Below, piece after piece: positions 1-5,817 of a stretch of DNA of 5,924 bases. The position numbers and the translations under genes were made by a program. Positions within the stretch are counted from its first letter, which is position 1; every line of letters begins with the position of its first letter. The notes beneath the pieces are model-generated. The model had not been told where the DNA came from, searched no databases, and was given only the letters and a program-made list of their open reading frames with translations. Origin of the DNA: Methanosarcinaceae archaeon (GTDB taxonomy: Archaea; Halobacteriota; Methanosarcinia; Methanosarcinales; Methanosarcinaceae); assembly GCA_030609665.1 (NCBI GenBank), contig JAUWBW010000121.1, positions 1 through 5,924 of the forward strand, read 5' to 3'.

Positions 1-137
1 AATTACAAAGGCAGTTATAGAAATGTAAACTGCTGCCCGACAAGGGTTATGAAAGGCTTGAGCGGTATGAAGGGAAACTTTCACGTACCGTTCTGAGAAG
101 AGGGAGAGCGAGTAATCGCTCTTCTTTATTCGGCCAT
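1..137 (+). mobile_element. Group II intron, 3' end (ORF and 5' domains outside window)
   Basis: A self-splicing retroelement whose catalytic 3' domains are visible here. Bases 60-93 form domain V and 97-131 form domain VI, separated by a three-base joiner, which is the canonical layout. The 3' splice site should lie about 8 nt after the bulged A at 128; bases 136-137 read AT, fitting the usual AY ending, so the boundary is placed at 137 with an error of a few bases. Bases 1-59 should be the end of domain IV and the joiner to domain V; GCAGTT (11-16) can pair with AACTGC (28-33). No maturase coding is recognisable here; it would lie to the left. The downstream exon side (138 onward) is not an obvious gene, so the intron seems to sit in intergenic DNA. 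The element identity is strong from the fold; intron class and mobility cannot be judged. Confidence 0.86.
60..131 (+). ncRNA. Group II intron domains V and VI
   Basis: Domain V (60-93) is a 34-nt hairpin. It has the catalytic AGC triad at 61-63 facing GTT at 90-92, a two-base CG bulge at 84-85 and a GAAA tetraloop at 74-77; all remaining bases pair, with G-U wobbles at 62/91 and 72/79. Domain VI (97-131) pairs 103-111 with 116-124 across a GTAA tetraloop (112-115), then 100-102 with 125-127. It leaves A128 unpaired and closes with 97-99 against 129-131. A128 is therefore the predicted branch-point nucleophile. Nothing catalytically essential is missing in these two domains, so the 3' half looks intact rather than decayed. 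Confidence 0.9.
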
Positions 138-271
138 TCCATCGCCACTAACCCACAAAAGATACATGACAGGCGATTCCATAATAAGCATATTCAGAAA
201 AACGCCCGAATTGTCAATTAAATCCGACCACTGGGGAGGATTTTCTTGTTGTTATATTTTATAAATATATA
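138..271. other. Intergenic segment between intron and small transposon-like element
   Basis: No gene is supported. The only notable signals are a purine-rich GGGGAGGA (232-239), which resembles a ribosome binding site a few bases before a TTG at 246, and a strongly AT-rich TATA-like run around 257-270. No plausible product follows either: the frame opened at 246 runs straight into the inserted element at 281. This may be the remains of a small gene or promoter disrupted by the insertion, but that is speculative. Confidence 0.4.
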
Positions 272-280
272 CTCCAAGTT
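272..280. repeat. Left 9-bp target-site duplication
   Basis: CTCCAAGTT lies directly against the left terminal inverted repeat that begins at 281. An identical copy abuts the other end at 538-546. A third copy of the same word at 550-558 is part of a short local 12-bp tandem and is probably native sequence. Confidence 0.75.
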
Positions 281-537
281 GGTACTGTTCCAAAATCAAG
301 TTATTTCAATGAATGTGGAACAAAATTTTACCGCTGAGCACGCAGAGAGCGCAGAGATATTTGCCATATTTGTTGACTTGTTTATCTTAATCCCTCTGCG
401 TTCTTTGCGTCCTTTGCGGTTCATTGTATACGTATGCGGTTAGTTTCTTGCAATAAGGATTATATACAAACGCAAATTTACACGGATGTTAACTAGAATC
501 GGTGTCTGAAAAAATAACTTGATAATCGGACTGTACC
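281..537. mobile_element. 257-bp MITE-like element with terminal inverted repeats
   Basis: The two ends are inverted copies of each other over 26 bp (281-306 against 512-537). They match at 21 of 26 positions, including GGTAC at the outer tip and an unbroken TCAAGTTATTT at the inner side. A perfect 9-bp direct repeat immediately flanks each end, as expected for insertion by a DDE-type transposase. The element is far too short for a transposase, so it would be a non-autonomous derivative mobilised in trans by a relative elsewhere. Its interior holds the CGCAGAG inverted repeat and AT-rich sequence. The open frame across it (246-443) looks like translated repeat, not a gene. The parent insertion-sequence family is not identified; a 9-bp duplication fits several families. 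Confidence 0.75.
331..419. repeat. 9-nt-periodic CGCAGAG inverted repeat
   Basis: The left arm 331-356 and right arm 394-419 are inverted copies (about 21 of 26 positions) around a 37-nt loop. Each arm is made of three 9-nt units: CGCnGAGnn at 332, 341 and 350, and units ending in TGCG at 392, 401 and 410. Most mismatches are G/A, so a plus-strand RNA would still pair through G-U. From memory, very similar CGCAGAG-rich inverted repeats recur between genes in many unrelated prokaryotic genomes and are often mis-annotated as short proteins with AEHAESAE- or LRSLRPLR-like stretches, which is what the frame at 246-443 shows. Confidence 0.75.
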
Positions 538-546
538 CTCCAAGTT
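538..546. repeat. Right 9-bp target-site duplication
   Basis: CTCCAAGTT directly follows the right terminal inverted repeat ending at 537 and is identical to 272-280. Confidence 0.75.
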
Positions 547-656
547 AAACTCCAAGTTGATCCGAGCGAAAGCGATAATTTTCTTGGTGGTGAAGGAATG
601 CGCCGCCTGCGGCGGATTGCCTCGGCGTCAAGAATAACTAAACAAATACCTTAGAT
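547..656. other. Spacer downstream of the operon, with GC-rich hairpin
   Basis: This lies after the stop of the last operon gene (minus strand) and holds no credible gene. CCGCC (603-607) pairs with GGCGG (611-615) across a 3-base loop, giving a compact hairpin about 40 nt beyond the stop. On the minus strand, the stretch between the stop and the hairpin contains T-rich TTTGTTTAGTTATTCTT, which could act as an archaeal U-rich termination signal. There is no classic hairpin followed by a T-run, so the terminator role is weak. The hairpin may instead be a small extragenic palindrome. Confidence 0.35.
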
Positions 657-2036
657 TTACCTCCTTCCAGGCTTATAACTCCTTGCTGTCGCGGTTGCGA
701 TCCCTTCGGCACCGCCAGCTTCTACGATGATGGTATACAGACCTGGTGCAGAGCCAAGCGTAATCTTCGTGCTGACCATTCCGTTCTTATCAGGTTCCGC
801 ATAATTCGGGTTCGCTTTTCCTTTTTTGCCTCCCGGACCTTTCACGGAGATCTTCACCTTTTCCGTATATGGCTCGCCCTTCTCCATCACCTGGAACACG
901 ACAGGCTCCTTCAATACAACCACCGGCATTCCTGTCTGCTGGCCTCCGGATATCACTATTATCTCCACATCGGTGCCTGCTCCGGGAATGATCAGTATGA
1001 TGCATGCGATATAACTGATGATCATGAGTGTTGAGGAGTGGAGAAGCCCCTGTTTGATCGATCCATGCGTGATCTTTCCGACGGCAAGCCCCATGGCAAA
1101 GGCATTGATCATGATCAGGTGAAAGAGATACCGCGTGATATCGATGTTTTCAAAGCCACCTCCGACCATGGTACCACCTCCACCGAACAGGACACCACCT
1201 CCGGAACCGAGTTCGATATTCTCCATATATGGCAGCAACTGGTCGCAGAGCATGTAGATTGTTATTATCAGTACCAGATGTGAAGCATAGAAGATGACCA
1301 TATACTGTTTGAGATCGCTTTCCTTCTCCTTCTGGATCTTCAAAAAAGTTTTCATATCTGCAGATGTCCTGAAAATGATGTTTGACACATCCCCTCCGGT
1401 ATATGTAGCCATCACCACAAGATAGGCATATTTCCTGATCAGTTCGCTCTTTGTATCGGCCGCCATCTTCGTCATCGCATGCTCGAATGAATACCCTATG
1501 GCGAGCATGGAAGCAGCACCTTTGACAAGTGGCGTCAATGCTTTTAAGTGAGCCTTCGGTGTCTTGACGATCCCCTTTTCTCCAGCACTGCCTGTTTTTG
1601 ATATCTCTATCAGCGATTTCATGGGATCGATCCCGCTTCGCAGCAGTTCTGATATCTCGAACAGAAATTCACTGTACTCTTCTTCGTATCTCCTTAACCT
1701 CATCCTCTCGATGAATGAACTGACAGAGTATGGTACGATCGCAATCAGTACAGCCAGTATTATGATGTGGTCGATGTATTTCACTATCCATGGCATGACC
1801 GGCTCGCTGTTGGTTGCCTCACCTGTTACCTTCCCTACGCTTTTCAGGTAATCAGCATAGACATCGCCCCTTTCCAGTGATTCCGATGGGTCATAGGAAT
1901 GGAACGTCCAGGAACTCCATGCGATGATGATGATCGCTATCAATAGGGGTAATCCGATGATGAGATATTCATTCTTTATATCATGCCTGAGTGTGAATTT
2001 CCGGTATGCGATCATGATGTCGCTGATATTAATCAA
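657..2036 (-). CDS. TadC/FlaJ-type pilus platform protein with C-terminal Ig-like domain
   Basis: A polytopic membrane protein of 459 aa, the second platform subunit of an archaeal type IV pilus / type II secretion-like machine, expected to contact the ATPase on its cytoplasmic face. Predicted helices lie near residues 25-41, 88-105, 246-264, 303-320 and 334-352. A cytoplasmic, charged T2SSF/TadC-like region spans about 106-245. By the positive-inside rule the C-terminus is outside. Residues 277-294 form a glycine-rich outside loop. Residues ~355-450 resemble a bacterial Ig-like (Big_1-type) fold, with a DKNGMVSTKITLG turn-strand followed by GLYTIIVEAGG. The TTG start overlaps the upstream stop by 8 bp and is preceded by GGAGTTGATG, close to the archaeal Shine-Dalgarno consensus. 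The alternative ATG at 2015 lacks one. The platform role is well supported; the Ig-like call rests on pattern only. Confidence 0.85.
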   Translation of the reverse strand: MINISDIMIAYRKFTLRHDIKNEYLIIGLPLLIAIIIIAWSSWTFHSYDPSESLERGDVYADYLKSVGKVTGEATNSEPVMPWIVKYIDHIIILAVLIAIVPYSVSSFIERMRLRRYEEEYSEFLFEISELLRSGIDPMKSLIEISKTGSAGEKGIVKTPKAHLKALTPLVKGAASMLAIGYSFEHAMTKMAADTKSELIRKYAYLVVMATYTGGDVSNIIFRTSADMKTFLKIQKEKESDLKQYMVIFYASHLVLIITIYMLCDQLLPYMENIELGSGGGVLFGGGGTMVGGGFENIDITRYLFHLIMINAFAMGLAVGKITHGSIKQGLLHSSTLMIISYIACIILIIPGAGTDVEIIVISGGQQTGMPVVVLKEPVVFQVMEKGEPYTEKVKISVKGPGGKKGKANPNYAEPDKNGMVSTKITLGSAPGLYTIIVEAGGAEGIATATARSYKPGRR

Positions 2037-3159
2037 TGTACATCAACTCCAGTATCAAAATAAATAAACCATTAGCCGCAGGCACAATACCATAGATGAA
2101 GATACCAAAGACGGTATCGATCGGAAGATCTCCGACGCTTATGCCGAGCGCTCCTGCTGTTATGATGCCAATGATCCCGATGATCGCCACCATCATGATC
2201 CCGCCGACATAGAACTCCGCATACATTGCAAGAGAATCTGCAAACTGTTTTTCCATCCTTCTCCTCCTTTCAAGGAGATATGCTGTTTTATCCTCGAGAT
2301 ACTGTTTCAATCCCCCTCCTGCATGGATCAGATTCGCAAGATCGAGGCAGAGTTCCCTGAATATGATCGATGGTGTGACCATCGCGAGCTGGTTGAGTGC
2401 TGTGATCGCATCCTCGCCCTGAACATTCGTTTTGTAAAGCACTTTCCTGAACTCGGATGAGATATCGCCATAATCAGACACCGCTATATTCCCTATGGTC
2501 TTCAGCGGGGTTGCACCGGTTGCCGCCATGATGGACATGTGGGCAAGCACATAAGGGAGTTCGTTATCGATCTTCACTTTTTTGTTGTATGTCTTCACAT
2601 GCATCGTAAGCGGAAATATTCCAAGGATCATTAGTCCTGTGAGCAAAGCGATATGGAATGGACTGATGTTACACGGAATAAAGATGAATAGTATCGATGA
2701 AATTATAAAAGCAATTACAGCGCCGATGATCGGTGTTATGATCTCCATCGCGATGAATGTACCGGGACTTACGCCTGTGATCCCAACTCTGGATAGTTTC
2801 CGGAGCAGTGCGGTATCTGGCTGTCTGTCAAAGTATCTTCCGAGTTTGTAGCATAGTTTCAGGTATTTTTCATATATGGCGTCTGGAGACATGTCAAGAT
2901 CCATCCGGTGATATTCCTCAGCCGGTCGATACGGTGTGACCCTGCCTCCTCTTTTCATAGCAACTATAACAATGATGGATATAATGAGAAAAATTAACAT
3001 TATGATCGTGTATGGATGCGGTGCTGCGTAACCGATATTAAACCCTGCCCTGATTCTGAGCGCAGTGAATATGCTGCATGTGATTAACGAAACGACCAGT
3101 AGAATTCCAAGTGCGGTATCCTTCAGGGTTTCCTTTGTTGTGATGTCACTGATTCTCAT
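2029..3159 (-). CDS. TadC/FlaJ-type pilus/secretion platform membrane protein
   Basis: A 376-aa integral membrane protein, the first of two platform subunits in the operon. Helices are visible near residues 16-34, 50-68, 135-161, 168-187, 316-338 and 348-370. A long cytoplasmic T2SSF-like domain lies at about 188-315. It includes ELPYVLAHMSIMAATGATPL (200-219), the signature-like start of TadC domains, and GGGLKQYLEDKTAYLLERRR (281-300), the basic amphipathic end before the next helix. Known relatives (FlaJ, PilC, TadC) form the inner-membrane base on which the hexameric ATPase works. The ATG overlaps the ATPase stop by 4 bp (ATGA) with no separate ribosome site, so translation is probably coupled. 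The next gene overlaps its end by 8 bp. An ATPase followed by two separate TadC-type genes is common in archaea, whereas some pilus systems fuse the two into one protein. Confidence 0.88.
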   Translation of the reverse strand: MRISDITTKETLKDTALGILLVVSLITCSIFTALRIRAGFNIGYAAPHPYTIIMLIFLIISIIVIVAMKRGGRVTPYRPAEEYHRMDLDMSPDAIYEKYLKLCYKLGRYFDRQPDTALLRKLSRVGITGVSPGTFIAMEIITPIIGAVIAFIISSILFIFIPCNISPFHIALLTGLMILGIFPLTMHVKTYNKKVKIDNELPYVLAHMSIMAATGATPLKTIGNIAVSDYGDISSEFRKVLYKTNVQGEDAITALNQLAMVTPSIIFRELCLDLANLIHAGGGLKQYLEDKTAYLLERRRRMEKQFADSLAMYAEFYVGGIMMVAIIGIIGIITAGALGISVGDLPIDTVFGIFIYGIVPAANGLFILILELMYID

Positions 3160-4805
3160 GTATTTAGTGCTTCGCGTGCCATTGCATAGGTCTCATCAGG
3201 TCTGGTATAATACTCCTGGATAACTCTTGTCACATCTCTGAAATCCGTGATGTTCCGTTCATACATGTAATCCAGGACAGCAGTCCTTCTCCTCATCTCT
3301 TCCTTTAGATAACTTTCTTTCACACCGAATTCCTGCTGGATCGAATCAAAAATAAAACTTTTCCCAAATTCGAATCGATCATCCACAGGATCCCATGTGA
3401 TGACTTCGTTCGTTAGCAGATCACCTGTATCAACGCTGAGATCGAGAACCTCGACCACGCTTTTTACCCTCCTGACCTTCCGCATATCTGTCCCGTCTGT
3501 TTCTCTCGGAACGATCGAAGCAAATACAACACTATCCAGCGATGAAAGCAGCGCCCTGGGTACATTCATGGGCTTGGATTCGAGCCTCGATAACAATTGT
3601 GGGAACGAACCGGAGTGGACAGTGCCGAGTGAGGGATGCCCGACCGATATCGCCTGGAACATGGTATATGCCTCTGTTCCCCTGACCTCCCCGACGATGA
3701 TGTAATCGGGCCGCTGCCGCAGCGCTGCCGTGAGCAGATCATACAGTGCGATATCACCGGAACTCTTTGTTGTACCTGAAAGGCCTGATGCACCACCTCC
3801 CTGGCCAAAACCTGTTCTTGTTGCTGCCTGGATCCAGTTATCATGGAATATATTGATCTCAGGAGTGTCCTCGATCGAAACGATTTTTGCCTCCCTCCGA
3901 AGAAACATGCAGAGCGCGTTTAGAAATGTTGTCTTTCCTGCTGCTGTGCTTCCTGAAACAAGGACTGATCGGTTGTACTGGAGCAATACCCACAGAAATG
4001 CAAATAGTTCACTGCTCACTGAGCCGTATTTCATCAGTTCGATCGGAGATATCGGATCTCGCTTGAACTTTCTGATCGTGAATGTCGATCCTTTTTTTGT
4101 GACCTCTGTACCGAGCGTCAGGTTGATCCTTGATCCGTCCGGAAGCGAGGCGTCGGTTATTGGCTGGGATATGGAGATATATTTTCCGGATGCCTGTGCG
4201 AGTTTCAGTACAAATCGATTCAGTTCGAGTTCAGGGATTGTTATATTCGCGCGGATCGATTCGAATACCCGATGATATATGTACAGCGGCACGCCTGCGC
4301 CATTGCAACTGATATCTTCGATGTATCGATCATTCATCGGAATTTCGATCCAGCCGTAGCCTGTGTATTCCTTTGTCAGGAAATATGTGATCTTCTCGCG
4401 CTGGAACATATCCAGACGCATGCCATACCGGTCCATGATATCTGCGATCATCCTTCTGAGAAACTCTTCTTTATCCCCGAGCAGAACATCCGGATCAACC
4501 TTGATGTTTTCAAGGAGTAGACTGATCGTGGAAAGATAATTCTTCTCCTCTTTTGTAAGAATGGGTTCGGCAGGACTGTAAACAAGATCATTGTTCGCCG
4601 GATCATATTTGATGTTTGCGAACTGGAAAGGAGGAAGAACGGGATAGGTAACATTTATCTCTTCTATTGGCATATCTGCGTTCGCGGTCAGGAAAGCACT
4701 TATATCATCCTGTTTTTCCTCTTTCTCATCGGTGTATCTGATCTCCAGTTCCTGGATCGCTTCTTTCAGATTTTTTTTCTTCTTCCGAATAAGAAATGGG
4801 AACAT
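3156..4805 (-). CDS. Type IV pilus / type II secretion ATPase (FlaI/GspE2 family)
   Basis: A 549-aa cytoplasmic hexameric ATPase that would power subunit assembly or secretion through the two platform proteins downstream. Visible in order: basic N-terminus (RKKKKN); an N2-type domain around 148-250 ending in SQPITDASLPDGSRINL; Walker A GSTAAGKTT (285-293, Lys291); Asp box SIEDTPEI (310-317); Walker B with catalytic Glu373 in PDYIIVGEVRG; and His box GHPSLGTVHS (389-398). All key residues are present. A Gly/Ser-rich stretch at about 335-349 lies between the Asp box and Walker B and looks longer than in typical archaeal relatives. There is no CxxC zinc site of the bacterial GspE type, as expected for archaea. 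Start choice: the ATG at 4805 follows the upstream stop by one base. An in-frame ATG at 4871 would add 22 residues, overlap the lipoprotein gene by 65 bp and has no ribosome site, so it is disfavoured. The role is certain; the substrate is unknown. Confidence 0.93.
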   Translation of the reverse strand: MFPFLIRKKKKNLKEAIQELEIRYTDEKEEKQDDISAFLTANADMPIEEINVTYPVLPPFQFANIKYDPANNDLVYSPAEPILTKEEKNYLSTISLLLENIKVDPDVLLGDKEEFLRRMIADIMDRYGMRLDMFQREKITYFLTKEYTGYGWIEIPMNDRYIEDISCNGAGVPLYIYHRVFESIRANITIPELELNRFVLKLAQASGKYISISQPITDASLPDGSRINLTLGTEVTKKGSTFTIRKFKRDPISPIELMKYGSVSSELFAFLWVLLQYNRSVLVSGSTAAGKTTFLNALCMFLRREAKIVSIEDTPEINIFHDNWIQAATRTGFGQGGGASGLSGTTKSSGDIALYDLLTAALRQRPDYIIVGEVRGTEAYTMFQAISVGHPSLGTVHSGSFPQLLSRLESKPMNVPRALLSSLDSVVFASIVPRETDGTDMRKVRRVKSVVEVLDLSVDTGDLLTNEVITWDPVDDRFEFGKSFIFDSIQQEFGVKESYLKEEMRRRTAVLDYMYERNITDFRDVTRVIQEYYTRPDETYAMAREALNT

Positions 4806-4806
4806 A

Positions 4807-5652
4807 TTAACCAACCTTGTGTCTGGACCACAGAATGTTTTTATCCGTTTTCGAGAGAATTCCAACAACATCGGACCCGCACATCGGACACCTGCTCACA
4901 TAACAACTGACGTCAGATCCACTTTCTATCCAGTCCTCTGATATGTATGACATGATCGCAACGATCTCGCGATAATCGATCTTATCTGCCTCATCAAGCA
5001 TATCGACCATTGCATCATAATCACCCTTGGAGCCCAGCACCTGTGCCTTTCCACAGAGAGCAACCACATCTTTCTTTATTGACAGGGATTCATCATACAA
5101 CGATAATGCTTCATCGTATTTCCCTTCCGCATACAGGACCTTTGCACGATTGCGCAGGATCGGTGCATCCTTTATTCCTGTTACAGGAGGATTATCGATC
5201 TCATAAGCAAATTCCAGATTTGCTTTCACCGCACGTTCAGTATCTCCTTCTTTTATCCAGATCGCAGGTAAGAAATTCTCTGCGAGTGCTCTATCTGTCG
5301 AACTGCGATCCTTTCCGGCGATGATAATGATATCATCATTCGTGATAAAAACGGTTCTTTCCCCATTTTCCACCTGTTCCTGTTCCTCTTCAGAGAGTAA
5401 TCCTTTTACTGTTTCCTTACCGGAAGAAGAATCCCAGACAATGATATCCTTTCCAAGATGTGCATCAGCATCGATCCCCCTGTCACTGAGGAACTGATCG
5501 AAAAGATCAGGAAAATCCTGTTTGGTGATGCCGCCGTCATCGGTTACATCATCGGTTACATCATTGGTTACATCATTGGTTACATCATTATTTTGAACAC
5601 ATCCTGTAGAAAGTACCAGCGCAATCAGTATTGCAACGTATATCAGTTTCAC
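4807..5652 (-). CDS. TPR-containing lipoprotein, first gene of the secretion operon
   Basis: A 281-aa protein with no family name that I recognise. The GTG start gives a short signal peptide with hydrophobic core and a lipobox-like LSTGC, making Cys18 the probable lipidated residue that anchors it outside the membrane. A low-complexity linker of DVTN/DVTD repeats (23-39) follows, then a mixed domain (~45-135) with IIIIAGKDRSSTDRAL. Tetratricopeptide-like helices occupy ~163-225 (AKVLYAEGKYDEALSLYDES, AQVLGSKGDYDAMVDMLDEA). The end carries Cys250, Cys255 and Cys258 (CYVSRCPMCG), which could bind metal. It could serve as an assembly or pilotin-like factor for the machine; this is inferred from position and the TPR only. 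The frame stays open 59 codons upstream to 5829, but that part is AT-rich repeat DNA, so the GTG at 5652 is preferred. A TATA box ~26 nt before it suggests a leaderless message. Confidence 0.8.
   Translation of the reverse strand: MKLIYVAILIALVLSTGCVQNNDVTNDVTNDVTDDVTDDGGITKQDFPDLFDQFLSDRGIDADAHLGKDIIVWDSSSGKETVKGLLSEEEQEQVENGERTVFITNDDIIIIAGKDRSSTDRALAENFLPAIWIKEGDTERAVKANLEFAYEIDNPPVTGIKDAPILRNRAKVLYAEGKYDEALSLYDESLSIKKDVVALCGKAQVLGSKGDYDAMVDMLDEADKIDYREIVAIMSYISEDWIESGSDVSCYVSRCPMCGSDVVGILSKTDKNILWSRHKVG
5541..5588. repeat. Four 12-bp tandem units inside the lipoprotein gene
   Basis: Units start at 5541, 5553, 5565 and 5577, each [C/T]GGTTACATCAT. The first two are identical, the last two are identical, and the pairs differ at one base. 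On the minus strand they encode the repeated DVTN/DVTD linker just after the lipidated cysteine. Because 12 bp is four codons, gain or loss of units would change linker length without a frameshift. Confidence 0.92.
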
Positions 5653-5663
5653 GGAATACTGTA

Positions 5664-5682
5664 CTATATTAGGTAAATATAG
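5664..5682 (-). promoter_or_regulatory. Operon TATA-like box overlapped by a perfect dyad
   Basis: On the minus strand TATATTT (5675-5681) is centred about 26 nt before the GTG at 5652, the distance expected between an archaeal TATA box and a transcription start at or next to the start codon. No Shine-Dalgarno sequence lies before the GTG, which supports a leaderless transcript. The same bases lie in a perfect inverted repeat, CTATATT (5664-5670) and AATATAG (5676-5682) with a 5-base spacer. A protein bound here would block the basal factors. Both the promoter and the operator are predictions. Confidence 0.5.
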
Positions 5683-5691
5683 AAATGACCC

Positions 5692-5781
5692 TAACAAAAT
5701 TTGGTTTTTGTTGATTAACCTACTTTTATTAGGAATTACTATAACAAAGCTTGTTTTTGTTGAAAACCTAATTTTATTAGG
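5692..5781. repeat. Two imperfect ~40-bp direct repeats, each with two dyads
   Basis: Copy A (5692-5733) and copy B (5742-5781) start 50 bp apart and align with two single-base gaps and few mismatches. Each contains a first dyad (AACAAAA 5693-5699 / TTTTGTT 5706-5712; AACAAA 5743-5748 / TTTGTT 5756-5761). Each also contains a second dyad (CCTACTTTTATTAGG 5719-5733; CCTAATTTTATTAGG 5767-5781, the latter perfect apart from its central bases). Degenerate echoes of the ATTAGG/CCTAA half-sites occur at 5668-5673 and 5792-5802. The repeats sit between two divergent genes upstream of both promoters, so they look like tandem binding sites for a regulator. Confidence 0.65.
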
Positions 5782-5786
5782 GGTAG

Positions 5787-5794
5787 TATTATTA
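5787..5794 (+). promoter_or_regulatory. Possible TATA-like box for the pilin-like gene
   Basis: TATTATTA is centred about 27 nt upstream of the ATG at 5818, the distance expected for a leaderless archaeal transcript, and there is no ribosome site before that ATG. The match to a TATA box is weak and the whole region is AT-rich, so this is tentative. Confidence 0.3.
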
Positions 5795-5817
5795 GAACCT
5801 AAATTCAAGACAACTAC

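Noticed and set aside
246..443. 65-aa plus-strand frame with a TTG start and a good upstream GGGGAGGA
   Set aside because: Most of it is translated 9-nt inverted repeat (AEHAESAE and LRSLRPLR patterns) inside the MITE-like element, and the start lies outside that element. It is not a conserved protein.
246..637. Removing the element and one 9-bp duplication joins 246-280 to 547-637 as a 41-aa open frame
   Set aside because: A frame this short stays open by chance fairly often and the product has no recognisable motif. It remains only a weak hint of a gene disrupted by the insertion.
598..654. 18-codon plus-strand frame after GGTGGTGAAGG
   Set aside because: It is made of the GC-rich hairpin (RRLRR) and is too short to support without transcription or conservation data.
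3730..4275. 181-aa plus-strand frame opposite the ATPase, and other long plus-strand frames at 1038-1283, 1564-1851, 2582-2851 and 5010-5324
   Set aside because: They lie antisense to genes with clear motifs, show no domain or ribosome site of their own, and follow from codon bias on the true strand.
4806..4871. ATPase start at the ATG at 4871
   Set aside because: It overlaps the lipoprotein gene by 65 bp and lacks a ribosome site. The ATG at 4805 sits one base after the upstream stop and begins a typical basic N-terminus. It cannot be fully excluded.
5541..5588. Short repeat array as a possible CRISPR
   Set aside because: The units are 12 bp, directly adjacent with no spacers, and in frame within a coding linker.
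5692..5781. Two ~40-bp repeats as a remnant CRISPR or replication origin
   Set aside because: There are only two copies with an ~8-bp gap, too short for a spacer. The sequence does not show recognisable archaeal origin recognition boxes and no replication gene is nearby.
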